Assembly (NCBI GenBank): GCA_947561585.1
Contig: CANNZV010002292.1
Location: forward strand, 1-64,000
Origin: Caprella mutica
Taxonomy: Eukaryota; Arthropoda; Malacostraca; Amphipoda; Caprellidae
Direction: 5' to 3'
DNA length: 64,000 nucleotides
Made by a program: the position numbers and the translations under genes. Position 1 is the stretch's first letter. Each line of letters starts with the position of its first letter. The notes under the pieces are model-generated. The model had not been told where the DNA came from. It saw only the letters and a program-made list of their open reading frames with translations, and did not search any database. This document shows, one piece after another, positions 51,901-64,000 of the stretch.

Positions 51901-53100
51901 TTACTGCAGATTGATTACTTTGCTGTAGATAGATCCTTCGCTGTAGATAGATCCTTTGCTGTATAAAGTTCTGCTGTTGTAAATAGATCCTTTTTTGTAG
52001 ATAGATCATTGGCTTTAGATAGATCCTTTGCTGTAGATAGATCCTTTGCTTAAGATAGATCCTTTGCTGTAAATAGATCCTTTGCTGTAGAATGCTCCTT
52101 TGCTGCGAAAAGATCCCTTACTGTAGATAGATCCAGTGCTGTAGATAGATCCTATGCTGTAGATAGATCCTTTGCTGTAGATAGGTAATTTGCTGTAGAT
52201 TGATCCTTCGCTCTAAACAGATCCCTTACTGTAGATAGGTCCTTTACTGTAGATAGATCCTTTGCTGTAGATAGATCTTTTGCTGTAGTTGTACTTTTGC
52301 TGTAGAAAAATTCTCCGCTATAAATAGATCCATTGCTTTAGATAGATCCTTTGCTGTAGATAGATCCTTTGCTGTAAATGGATCCTTTGGCTGTATTGAG
52401 TTATTTTACCGTAGATATATCCTTTGCTGTAGATTGATCCTTCGTTGTAGATATATCTTTTTCTGTAGATAGATTCTTTGCTGAAGATAGATTCTTTGCT
52501 CTAGATAGATTCTTTGCAGTAGATGTATCCTATGCAGTAGATAGATGCTTTACTGTACATAGATCCTATGCTGTATAAAGATCCTTTGCTGAAGATAGAT
52601 CCTTTGCTGTAGATAGATCCTTTGCTGTAGATAGATCCTTTGCTGCAGATAGATCCTTTATTGTAGTTAGATCTTTTGCTGTAGATAGTTCCTTTCCTGT
52701 ATATAGATCCTTTGCTGTAGACAAATCCCTTGCTGTTGATTGATCATATGATGTAGATAGATCCTTTACTGTAGATAGGTCCTTTGCTGTAGATAGATTC
52801 TTAGCTGTAGATAGATCCTTTTCAATAGATAGATCCTTTAATGTAGATAGATCCTTTGCTGTAAATGGATCCTTATCTGTAGATAGATCCTTTGCTGTAG
52901 AAAGATCCTCTGCTGTAGAAAGATCTTCTGCTGTAAATAGATCCTTTGCTGTAGATAGATCCTTCAGTGTTGACAGATCTTTCGCTGTAGAAAGATCCTT
53001 TGGTGTAGATAGATTCTTTTCTGTAGATAGATCCCTTACTGTAGATAGAACACTTTGCTGTAGATAGATCATTTGCTGTAGATAGATCCCTTATTGTTGA
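37000..53100. repeat. Higher-order repeat of 3.8-5.2 kb, four copies
   Basis: Rare variant units recur in the same order four times (outer limits are approximate). The marker TATACAGATCACTTTGCTG is at 38411, 42228, 47444 and 51582 (spacings 3817, 5216, 4138). The marker TCCTTTTATCTAGATAG is at 37611, 41661, 46644 and 50782 (spacings 4050, 4983, 4138). Unequal spacings mean copies differ by internal loss or gain of blocks of monomers. The last two copies keep a constant 4138-bp offset over both markers and so look like the most recent duplication. Confidence 0.85.
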
Positions 53101-55732
53101 TAAATCCTTTGCTGTAGATTTATTTTTTGCTGTAGAAAGAAGTTTTGTTGTAAATATATATTTTGCTATAGATTGATCATCTGCTGTTGATAGAACCTGC
53201 GCTGTAAAAAAATATTTGGTGTAGACAGATTCTTTGCTGTAGATAGATCTCTTACTGAAGATAGATCCCTTTGCTGTAGATTGATCCTTTGCTGTAGATA
53301 GATCCATTAGGATATAAAGTTCTGCTGTTGTAAATAGAACCTTTGTTGTAGATAGATCATTGGCTTTAGATATATATTTTGGTGTAGATAGATCTTTTGC
53401 TTAAGATACATCCTTAACTGTAGATTGATCCTTTGCTGTAGAGAGATCCTTTGCAGTAGATAAATCCTTGACTGTAGATAGATACTTTGCTGTAGATAGA
53501 TCCTTTGCTGTAGATAGATCTTTTGCTGTAGATAGATTCCTCATTGTTTATAGATATTTTGCTGTAGATAAATCATTTACTGTAAATAGATCCTTTGCTG
53601 TAGATAGATCCTTTCCTGTAGATAGATCCTTTGCTGTTGATAGATCCTTTGCTGCAGATAGAACTTTTGTTGTAAATAGATCTTTTGTTATAGATTGATC
53701 CTTTGCTGTTGATAGATCCTCAACTGTAGATGGAACCTTTGCTGTATATAGTCCCGTTACTTAAGATAGATCATATGCTGTAGATTGATCCTTTGCTGTA
53801 GATATATCATTTGCTGTAGATAGATTATTTGCTGAACATAGATTCTTTGCTGTAGATAGATTCTTTGTTGTATATAGATCCTTTGCTGTAGACAGATCCT
53901 TTGCAGTAGATAGATCCTTTACTGTAGATAGATCCTTTGCTGTAGATAGATTCTTAGCTGTACATAGATTCTTTGTTGTAGATAGATCCTTTGCTGTAGA
54001 TAGATCCTTTGCAGTAGATAGATCTTTTAATGTAGATAGATCCTTAGCTGTAGATAGATCCTTTCCTGTAGATAGATCCTTTACTGTAGATAGATCCTTT
54101 GCTGTAGATAAAACTTTTGTTGTAAATAGATCTTTTGTTATAGATTGATCCTTTGCTGTTGATAGATCCTCAACTGTAGATGGAACCTTTGCTGTATATA
54201 GTCCCGTTACTTTAGATAGATCATATGCTGTAGATTGATCCTTTGCTGTAGATATATCATTTGCTGTAGATAGATTCTTAGCTGTACATAGATTCTTTGT
54301 TGTAGATAGATCCTTTGCTGTAGATAGATCCTTTGCAGTAGATAGATCTTTTAATGTAGATAGATCCTTAGCTGTAGATAGATCTAAGATCCTTTGTAGT
54401 AAAATAATAAATAAATCCATTGCCGTAGATAGATCCCTTGCCGTAGATAGATCCTTTGCTGTAGATAGATCTTTTGCTGTAGATAGATTCTTCGCTGTAG
54501 ATAGATCCTTTTCTGTTGATAGATCCTTTTCTGTAGATAGATCTTTCATTGTACATAAAACCGTTGATGTAGATAGATCCCATACTGTAAATAGATCCTT
54601 TGCTGTAGATAGATCCTTTGCTGTAGAAAAATCCTCTGCTGAAGAAAGATCTCTTGCTGTAAATAGATCCTATGCTGTAGATAGATCCTTTGCTGTTGAC
54701 AGATCTTTCGCTGTAGAAAAATCCTTTGGTGTAGATAGATTCTTTGCTGTAGATAGATCCCTTACTGTAGATAGATCACTCTGCTGTAGATAGATCATTT
54801 ACTGTAGATAGATCCCTTACTGTAGATAGATCACTTTTCTGTAGATTGATTGTTTGCTGAAGATAGATCCCTTATTGTTGATAGATCCTTTGCTGTGGAT
54901 AGATCCTTTGCTGTAGATAGAACTTTTGTTGTAATTAAATCTTTTGCTATAAATTGATCCTTTGCTGTTGACAGATCCTGCTCTGTAGAAAGATCTTTTG
55001 GTGTAGACAGATTCTTTTCTGTAGATAGATCCCTTACTGAAGATAGATCACTTTGCTGTAGATAGATCCTTTGCTGTAGATAGATCCTTTGCTGTAGATA
55101 GATCCTTTGCTGTATAAAGTTATGCTGTTGTAAATAGATCCTTTTTTGAAGATAGATCAGTGGCTTTAGATAGATCCTTTGCTGTAGATAGATACTTTGC
55201 TTAAGATAGATCCTTAAATGTAGATTGATCCTTTGCTGTAGAGAGATCCTTTGCAGTAGATAAATCCTTGACTGTAAATAGATTCTTTGCTGTAGATAGA
55301 TCCTTTGCAGTAGATAGATCCTTTGCTATAGATAGATCCTTTGCTATAGATAGATCCTTTGCTGTAGATCGATCCTTCGCTGTAAATAGATCCTTTGCTG
55401 TAGATTGATCCTTTGCTGCAAAAAGATCCCTTACTGTAGATAGATCCATTGCTGTTGATAGATCCTATGCTGTAGAAATATCCTTTGCTGTAGATAGGTC
55501 CTTTGCTGTAGATAGATCCTTTGCTGTAGATAGATCCTTTGCTGTAGATAGATATTTTGCTGTAGTAGTTACTTTTCTGTAGAAAGATTCTCCGCTATGA
55601 ATAGATCCTTTGCTGTAGATAGATTCTATGCTGTAGATAGATCCTTTGCTGTAAATGGATCCTTTGGCTGTATAGAATTCCTTTACTGTAGATATATCCT
55701 TTGCTGTAGATTGATCATTTGCTGTGGATAGA

Positions 55733-58700
55733 TCTTTTTCAGTAGATAGATCCTTTGCTGTAGATAGATCACTTATTGTTGATAAATCCTTTGGTGTAGA
55801 TAGATCTTATACTGTAGAAAGATACTTTGCTGAAGATAGATCATTTGCTGAAGATTGATCCTTTACTGTAGATAGATCCTTCGTTGTAGATAGATCCTTT
55901 GCTGTAGATAGATCCTTTGATGTAGATAGATCCTATGCTGTAGATAGATTCTTTACTGTAGATAGATTCTTTGCTGTACATAGATTCTTTATTGTAGATA
56001 GATCATTTTCTGTAGATAGATTTTTTGTAGTAGGTAGATCCTTTAACGTAGATAAATCCTTTGCTGTAGATAGATCTAAGATCCTTTGCTGTAAATAAAT
56101 AAATAATTCCTGTGCCGTAGATAGATCCCTTGCCGTAGATTGATCATTTGCTGTAGATAGATCCTTTGTTGTAGATAGATCCTTCGCTGTAGATATTCTT
56201 TTCTGTAGATAGATCCTTTTCTGTAGATAGATTCTTTGCTGTAGATAGATCCCTTACTGTAGATAGAACACTTTGCTGTAGATAGATCATTTGGTGTAGA
56301 TAGATCCCTTATTGTTGATAGATGTTTTGCTGTAGATAGCTCCTTTACTGTAAATAGATCCTTTGCTGTAGATAAATCCCTTCCTGTAGATAAATCCTTT
56401 GCTGTAGATAGATTTTTGGCTGTAAATAGAACTTTTGTTGTATATATATCTTTTGCTATAGATTGATCCTCTGCTGTTGATAGATCCTGCGCTGTAAAAA
56501 ATTCTTTGGTGTAGACTGATTCTTTGCTGTAGATAGATCTCTTACTGAAGATAGATCACTTTGCTGTTGATAGATCATTTGCTGTAGATAGATCCATTAG
56601 GGTATGAAGTTCTGCTGTTGTAAATAGATCCTTTGTTGTAGATAGATCATTGGCTTTAGATAGATATTTTGCTGTAGATAGATCCTTTGCTTAAGATAGA
56701 TCCTTTACTGTAGATTGATCCTTTGCTGTAGAGAGATCCTTTGCAGTAGATAAATCCTTGACTGTAGATAGATCCTTTTCTGTAGATAGATCCTTTGCTG
56801 TAGATAGATTCTTTGCGGAAGATAGATTCTTTGCTGTAGATAGATTCTTTGCAGTAGATGTATCCTATGCAGAAGATAGATCCATTACTGTACATAGATA
56901 GATTTTCCGCTGTAGATAGATCCTTTTCTGTAAATAGATCTTTTTCTGTTGATAGATCTTTTATTGTAGATAAAACCGTTGCTGTAGATAGATCCCATAC
57001 TGTAAATAGATCCTTTGCTGTAGATAGATCCTTTGCTGTAGAAAAATCCTCTGCTGTAGAAAGATCTCCTGCTGTAAATAGATCCTTTGCTGTAGATAGA
57101 TCCTTTGCTGTTGACAGATCTTTCGTGGTAGAAAGATCCTTTGTTGTAGATAGATTCTTTTCTGTAGATAAATCCCTTACTGTAGATAGATCACTTTGCT
57201 GTAGATAGATCATTTGCTGTAGATAGATCTCTCACTGTAGATAGATCACTTTGCTGTAGATAGATCCTTCGCTGTAGATAGAACTTTTGTTGTAAATAGA
57301 TCTTTTTCAGTAGATAGATCCTTTGCTGTAGATAGATCACTTATTGTTGATAAATCCTTTGGTGTAGATAGATCTTATACTGTAGAAAGATCCTTTGCTG
57401 AAGATAGATCATTTGCTGAAGATTGATCCTTTACTGTAGATAGATCCTTCGTTGTAGATAGATCCTTTGCTGTAGATAGATCCTTTGATGTAGATAGATC
57501 CTATGCTGTAGATAGATTCTTTACTGTAGATAGATTCTTTGCTGTACATAGATTCTTTATTGTAGATAGATCATTTTCTGTAGATAGATCCTTTGTAGTA
57601 GGTAGATCCTTTAACGTAGATAAATCCTTTGCTGTAGATAGATCTAAGATCCTTTGCTGTAAATAAATAAATAATTCCTGTGCCGTAGATAGATCTCTTG
57701 CCGTAGATTGATCATTTGCTGTAGATAGATCCTTTGTTGTAGATAGATCCTTCGCTGTAGATAGATCCTTTTCTGTAGATAGATCCTTTTCTGTAGATAG
57801 ATTCTTTGCTGTAGATAGATCCCTTACTGTAGATAGAACACTTTGCTGTAGATAGATCATTTGGTGTAGATAGATCCCTTATTGTTGATAGATGTTTTGC
57901 TGTAGATAGCTCCTTTACTGTAAATAGATCCTTTGCTGTAGATAGATCCCTTCCTGTAGATAAATCCTTTGCTGTAGATAGATTTTTGGCTGTAGATAGA
58001 ACTTTTGTTGTATATATATCTTTTGCTATAGATTGATCCTCTGCTGTTGATAGATCCTGCGCTGTAAAAAATTCTTTGGTGTAGACTGATTCTTTGCTGT
58101 AGATAGATCTCTTACTGAAGATAGATCACTTTGCTGTAGATAGATCATTTGCTGTAGATAGATCCATTAGGGTATGAAGTTCTGCTGTTGTAAATAGATC
58201 CTTTGTTGTAGATAGATCATTGGCTTTAGATAGATATTTTGCTGTAGATAGATCCTTTGCTTAAGATAGATCCTTAACTGTAGATTGATCCTTTGCTGTA
58301 GAGAGATCCTTTGCAGTAGATAAATCCTTGACTGTAGATAGATCCTTTTCTGTAGATAGATCCTTTGCTGTAGATAGATTCTTTGCTGAAGATAGATTCT
58401 TTGCTGTAAATAGATTCTTTGCAGTAGATGTATCCTATGCAGAAGATAGATCCATTACTGTACATAGATAGATTTTCTGCTGTAGATAGATCCTTTTCTG
58501 TAAATAGATCTTTTTCTGTTGATAGATCTTTTATTGTAGATAAAACCGTTGCTGTAGATAGATCCCATACTGTAAATAGATCCTTTGCTGTAGATAGATC
58601 CTTTGCTGTAGAAAAATCCTCTGCTGTAGAAAGATCTCCTGCTGTAAATAGATCCTTTGCTGTAGATAGATCCTTTGCTGTTGACAGATCTTTCGTGGTA

Positions 58701-58868
58701 GAAAGATCCTTTGTTGTAGATAGATTCTTTTCTGTATATAAATCCCTTACTGTAGATAGATCACTTTGCTGTAGATAGATCATTTGCTGTAGATAGATCC
58801 CTCACTGTAGATAGATCACTTTGCTGTAGATAGATCCTTCGCTGTAGATAGAACTTTTGTTGTAAATA
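55733..58868. repeat. 1.57-kb tandem duplication
   Basis: 55733-57300 and 57301-58868 have the same order of variants at an offset of 1568-1570 bp. Both start CTTTTTCAGTAGATAG and share the marker ACATAGATAGATTTTC near 56890 and 58460. The right copy differs by single substitutions (for example 56911 C vs 58481 T). Confidence 0.82.
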
Positions 58869-61800
58869 GATCTTTTGTTATAGATTGATCCTTAGCTGTT
58901 GATAGATACTTAACTGTAGATGGATCCTTTTCTGTATATAGTCACGTTACTTTAGATAGATCATTTGCTGTAGATTGATCCTTTGCTGTAGGTAGATCAT
59001 TTGCTGTAGATAGATTATTTTCTGAACATAGATTCTTTGCTGTAGATAGATTCTTTGTTGTATATAGATCCTTTGCTGTAGACAGATCCTTTGCAGTAGA
59101 TAGATCCTTTACTGTAGATAGATCCTCTGCTGTAAATAGATTCTTAGCTGTACATAGATTCTTTGTTGTAGATATATCCTTTGCTGTAGATAAATCCATT
59201 GTAGTAGATAGATCTTTTACTGTAGATAGATCCTTAGCTGTAGATAGATCTAAGATCCTTTGCTGTAAATAAATAAATAAATCCTTTGTCGTAGATAGAT
59301 CCCTTGCCGTAGATAGATCCTTTGTTGTAGATAGATCCTTTGCTGTAAATAGATCGTTTACTGTATAAAGTTCTGCTGTTGTAAATAGATTTTTTGTTGT
59401 AGATAGATCATTTGCTTCAGATAGATCCTTTGCTGTAGATAGATCCTTTGCTTAAGATAGATCCTTAACTTTAGATTGATCTTATGCTGTAGAGAGATCC
59501 TTTGCAGTAGATAAATCCTTGACTGTAGATAGATCCTTTGCTGTAGATATATCTTTTGCTGTAGATAGATCCTTTGCTGTAGATAGATCCTTTGCTGTAG
59601 ATAGATTCTTTGCTGAAGATAGATTCTTTGCTGTAGATAGATTCTTTGCAGTAGATGTATCCTATGCAGTAGATAGATCCATTACTGTACATAGATCCTA
59701 TGCTGTATAAAGATCCTTTGCTGAAAATAGATCCTTTGCTGTAGATAGATCCTTTGCTGCAGATAGATCCCTCATTATTGATAGATCTTTTGCTGTAGAT
59801 AGCTCCTTTACTGTAAATAGATCCTTTGCTGTAGATGGATCCCTTGCAGTGGATTGATCATATGATGTAGATAGATCCTTTGCTGTAGATAGGTCCTTTG
59901 CTGTAGATAGATCCTTTGCTGTAGATAGATCCTTTTCAGTAGATAGATCCTTTACTGTAGATAGATCCTTTGCTGTAGATAAATCGTTTGCTGTAGATAG
60001 ATCCTTTGATGTAGATAGATCCTATGCTGTAGATAGATTCTTTACTGTAGATAGATTCTTTGCTGTACATAGATTCTTTATTGTAGATAGATCATTTGCT
60101 GTAAATAAATCCTTTGTAGTAGATAGATCTTTTACCGTAGATAAATCCTTTGCTGTAGATAGATCTAAGATCCTTTGCTGTAATTAAATAAATAAATCCT
60201 GTGCCGTAGATAGATCCCTTGCCGTAGATAGATCATTTGCTGTAGATAGATCCTCTGTTGTGGATAGATCCTTCGCTGTAGATAGAACCTTTCCTGTAGA
60301 TAGATCCTTTTCTGTAGATAGATCCTTTACTGTTGATAAAACCTTTGCAGTTGATAGATTGGCTGTAAATAGATCCTTTGCTGTAAAAAGATCCTCTGCT
60401 GTAGAAAGATCTTCTGCTGTAAATAGATCTTTTGCTGTTGATAGATCCTTTGCTGTTGACAGATCTTTCGCTGTAAAAAGATCCTTTGGTGTAGATAGAT
60501 TCTTTGCTGTAGATAGATCCCTTACTGTAGAAAAAACACTTTGCTGTAGATAGATCATTTGCTGTAGATAGATCCCTTAATGTTGATAGATGTTTTGCTG
60601 TAGATAGCTCCTTTACTGTAAATAGATCCTTTGCTGTAGATAGATCCTTTCCTGTAGATAAATCCTTTGCTGTAGATAGATTTTTGGCTGTAGATAGAAC
60701 TTTTGTTGTATATATATCTTTTGTTATAGATTGATTCTCTGCTGTTGATAGATCCTGTGCTGTAAAAAATCCTTTGGTGTAGACAGAATCTTTGCTGTAG
60801 ATAGATCTCTTACTGAAGATAGATATCTAACTGTAGATTGATTCTTTGCTGTAGAGAGATCCTTTGCAGTAGATAAATCCTTGACTGTAGATAGATCCTT
60901 TGCTGTAGATAGATCCTTTGCTGTAGATAGATCCTTTGCTGTAGATAGATCCTTTGCTGTAGATAGATTCTTTGCTGAAGATAGATTCTTTGCTGTAGAT
61001 AGATTCTTTGCAGTAGATGTATCCTATGCAGAAGATAGATCCATTACTGTACATAGATCCTATGCTGTATAAAGATCTTTTGCTGAAGATAGATCCTTTG
61101 CTGTAGATAGATCCTTTGCTGCAGATAGATCCCTCATTGTTGATAGATCTTTTGCTGTAGATAGCTCCTTTGCTGTAGATAGATCATTTGCTGAAGATTG
61201 ATCCTTTACTGTAGATAGATCCTTCGTTGTAGATAGATCCTTTGCTGTAGATAGATCCTTCGATGTAGATAGATCCTATGCTGTAGATAGATTCTTTACT
61301 GTAGATAGATTCTTTGCTGTACATAGATTCTTTATTGTAGATAGATCATTTTCTGTAGATAGATCCTTTGTAGTAGGTAGATCCTCTAACGTAGATAAAT
61401 CCTTTGCTGTAGATAGATCTAAGATCCTTTGCTGTAAATAAATAAATAATTCCTGTGCCGTAGATAGATCCCTTGCCGTAGATTGATCATTTGCTGTAGA
61501 TAGATCCTTTGTTGTAGATAGATCCTTCGCTGTAGATAGATCCTTTTCTTTAGATAGATCCTTTTCTGTAGATAGATTCTTTGCTGTAGATAGATCCCTT
61601 ACTGTAGATAGAACACTTTGCTGTAGATATATCATTTGGTGTAGATAGATCCCTTATTGTTGATAGATGTTTTGCTGTAGATAGCTCCTTTACTGTAAAT
61701 AGATCCTTTGCTGTAGATAGATCCCTTCCTGTAGATAAATCCTTTGCTGTAGATAGATTTTTGGCTGTAGATAGAACTTTTGTTGTATATATATCTTTTG

Positions 61801-64000
61801 CTATTGATGGATCCTCTGCTGTTGATAGATCCTGCGCTGTAAAAAATTCTTTGGTGTAGACTGATTCTTTGCTGTAGATAGATCTCTTACTGAAGATAGA
61901 TCACTTTGCTGTAGATAGATCATTTGCTGTAGATAGATCCATTAGGGTATGAAGTTCTGCTGTTGTAAATAGATCCTTTGTTGTAGATAGATCATTGGCT
62001 TTAGATAGATATTTTGCTGTAGATAGATCCTTTGCTTAAGATAGATCCTTAACTGTAGATTGATCCTTTGCTGTAGAGAGATCCTTTGCAGTAGATAAAT
62101 CCTTGACTGTAGATAGATCCTTTTCTGTAGATAGATCCTTTGCTGTAGATAGATTCTTTGCTGAAGATAGATTCTTTGCTGTAGATAGATTCTTTGCAGT
62201 AGATGTATCCTATGCAGAAGATAGATCCATTACTGTACATAGATAGATTTTCCGCTGTAGATAGATCCTTTTCTGTAAATAGATCTTTCTCTGTTGATAG
62301 ATCTTTCTCTGTTGATAGATCTTTTATTGTAGATAAAACCGTTGCTGTAGATAGATCCCATACTGTAAATAGATCCTTTGCTGTAGATAGATCCTTTGCT
62401 GTAGAAAAATCCTCTGCTGTAGAAAGATCTCCTGCTGTAAATAGATCCTTTGCTGTAGATAGATCCTTTGCTGTTGACAGATCTTTCGTGGTAGAAAGAT
62501 CCTTTGTTGTAGATAGATTCTTTTCTGTAGATAGATCCCTTACTGTAGATAGATCACTTTGCTGTAGATAGATCCTTCGCTGTAGATAGAACTTTTGTTG
62601 TAAATAGATCTTTTGTTATAGATTGATCCTTAGCTGTTGATAGAAACTTAACTGTAGATGGATCCTTTTCTGTATATAGTCACGTTACTTTAGATAGATC
62701 ATTTGCTGTAGATTGATCCTTTGCTGTAGGTAGATCATTTGCTGTAGATAGATTATTTGCTGAACATAGATTCTTTGCTGTAGATAGATTCTTTGTTGTA
62801 TATAGATCCTTTGCTGTAGACAGATCCTTTGCAGTAGATAGATCCTTTACTGTAGATAGATCCTCTGCTGTAAATAGATTCTTAGCTGTACATAGATTCT
62901 TTGTTGTAGATAGATCCTTTGCTGTAGATAGATCCTTTGTAGTAGATAGATCTTTTACTGTAGATAGATCCTTAGCTGTAGATAGATCTAAGATCCTTTG
63001 CTGTAAATAAATAAATAAATCCTTTGCCGTAGATAGATCCCTTGCCGTAGATAGATCCTATGTTGTAGATAGATCCTTTGCTGTAAATAGATCGTTTGCT
63101 GTATAAAGTTCTGCTGTTGTAAATAGATTTTTTGTTGTAAATAGATCATTTGCTTTAGATAGATCCTTTGCTGAAGATAGATCCTTACTTTAGATTGATC
63201 TTATGCTGTAGAGAGATCCTTTGCAGTAGATAAATCCTTGACTGTAGATAGATCCTTTGCTGTTGATATATCTTTTGCTGTAGATAGATCCTTTGCTGTA
63301 GATAGATCCTTTGCTGTAGATAGATTCTTTGCTGAAGATAGATTCTTTGCTGTAGATAGATTCTTTGCAGTAGATGTATCCTTTGCAGTAGATAGATCCA
63401 TTACTGTACATAGATCCTATGTTGTATAAAGATCCTTTGCTGAAAATAGATCCTTTGCTGTAGATAGATCCTTTGCTGCAGATAGATCCCTCATTGTTGA
63501 TAGATCTTTTGCTGTAGATAGCTCCTTTACTGTAAATAGATCCTTTGCTGTAGATAGGTCCTTTGCTGTAGATAGATCCTTTGCTGTAGATAGATCCTTT
63601 TCAGTAGATAGATCCTTTACTGTAGATAGATCCTTTGCTGTAGATAAATCGTTTGCTGTAGATAGATCCTTTGATGTAGATAGATCCTATGCTGTAGATA
63701 GATTCTTTACTGTAGATAGATTCTTTGCTGTACATAGATTCTTTATTGTAGATAGATCATTTGCTGTAGATAAATCCTTTGTAGTAGATAGATCTTTTAC
63801 CGTAGATAAATCCTTTGCTGTAGATAGATCTAAGATCCTTTGCTGTAAATAAATAAATAAATCCTGTGCCGTAGATAGATCCCTTGCCGTAGATAGATCT
63901 TTTGTTGTAGATAGATCCTTTGCTGTAGATAGATTTTTTGCTGTAGATTGATCCTTTTCTGTAGATAGATCCTTTTCTGTAGATAGATCCTTTTCTGTAG
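57403..64000. repeat. 3.78-kb higher-order repeat, two copies
   Basis: Sequence from about 57403 is repeated from about 61178 at an offset of 3775 bp. The offset falls to about 3719-3740 further right, after whole-monomer gains and losses near 62300 and 62570. The second copy runs off the right edge of the window, so further copies may follow. Confidence 0.8.

Larger units (their letters stand above)
23775..64000. repeat. 18-bp satellite array, right block
   Basis: More than 40 kb of the same 18-bp monomer in the same orientation with no interruption by unique sequence. Variation is organised in higher-order repeats, listed separately. A recurring irregular junction, with TAGATCTAAGATCC and then GTAAATAAATAAATAAATCC, appears near 25585, 27465, 36370, 40065, 49090, 56090, 57650, 59250, 61425, 62990 and 63830 (variants elsewhere). 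Open frames on the minus strand reach 262 codons but have no protein-like composition. I see no gene, tRNA or further transposon in this block. Confidence 0.97.

Noticed and set aside
53761..54549. 262-codon minus-strand frame of STAKDL repeats as a repeat protein gene
   Set aside because: Same satellite as everywhere else; a frame of this length is expected by chance when three minus frames lack stops in the consensus.
1..64000. CRISPR array
   Set aside because: The repeats are contiguous without unique spacers, and the context is eukaryotic.

Overview
This is a eukaryotic, AT-rich window that is almost entirely repetitive. About 55 of the 64 kb is one satellite array with an 18-bp monomer (consensus GTAGATAGATCCTTTGCT on the + strand). 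It runs off both ends of the window and is broken by one block of N at 23423-23774. I see no host protein-coding gene, rRNA or tRNA gene. The transposon content (BEL/Pao LTR retrotransposon, piggyBac-type TTAA transposon) fits a metazoan, most plausibly an arthropod. That is inference from element families; nothing here fixes the species. The likely setting is heterochromatin (pericentromeric, subtelomeric or a large intercalary block).

Layout. 1-4621: satellite. 4622-13128: a BEL/Pao retrotransposon on the minus strand, with 401-bp LTRs that differ at only three positions, a candidate tRNA-His primer-binding site, a gag region with three zinc knuckles, and a pol region carrying protease, reverse transcriptase, RNase H and integrase with the expected catalytic residues present. 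9101-11545, nested inside it: a 2,445-bp piggyBac-like element flanked by TTAA on both sides. It separates gag from pol and contains a decayed transposase relic, a 30-bp (60-bp dimeric) minisatellite and four copies of a subterminal motif. 13129-64000: satellite again, apart from the N gap.

The satellite is not a simple homogeneous array. Variant monomers recur in fixed order, giving large higher-order repeats: a ~2.74-kb period at the left, a 4.135/4.153-kb tandem duplication at 14.4-22.3 kb, an exact-phase 1,084-bp tandem duplication at 28.3-30.5 kb, a 2,436-bp duplication at 29.9-34.8 kb, four copies of a 3.8-5.2-kb unit at about 37-53 kb, and 1.57-kb and 3.78-kb periods from 55.7 kb to the end. 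Because 18 is a multiple of three and the consensus has no stop in four of six frames, the array produces dozens of open frames (hexapeptides VDRSFA on +, STAKDL, SKGSIY and QRIYLQ on -). I treat all of these as non-coding.

Inferred history: an 18-bp satellite amplified by repeated unequal exchange at several scales; a BEL/Pao element entered recently, and a piggyBac element then landed in its gag-pol frame. The retroelement has no visible target-site duplication. Instead, about 480 bp of near-identical satellite lies on both sides of it, which suggests later exchange between satellite copies, or an assembly join.
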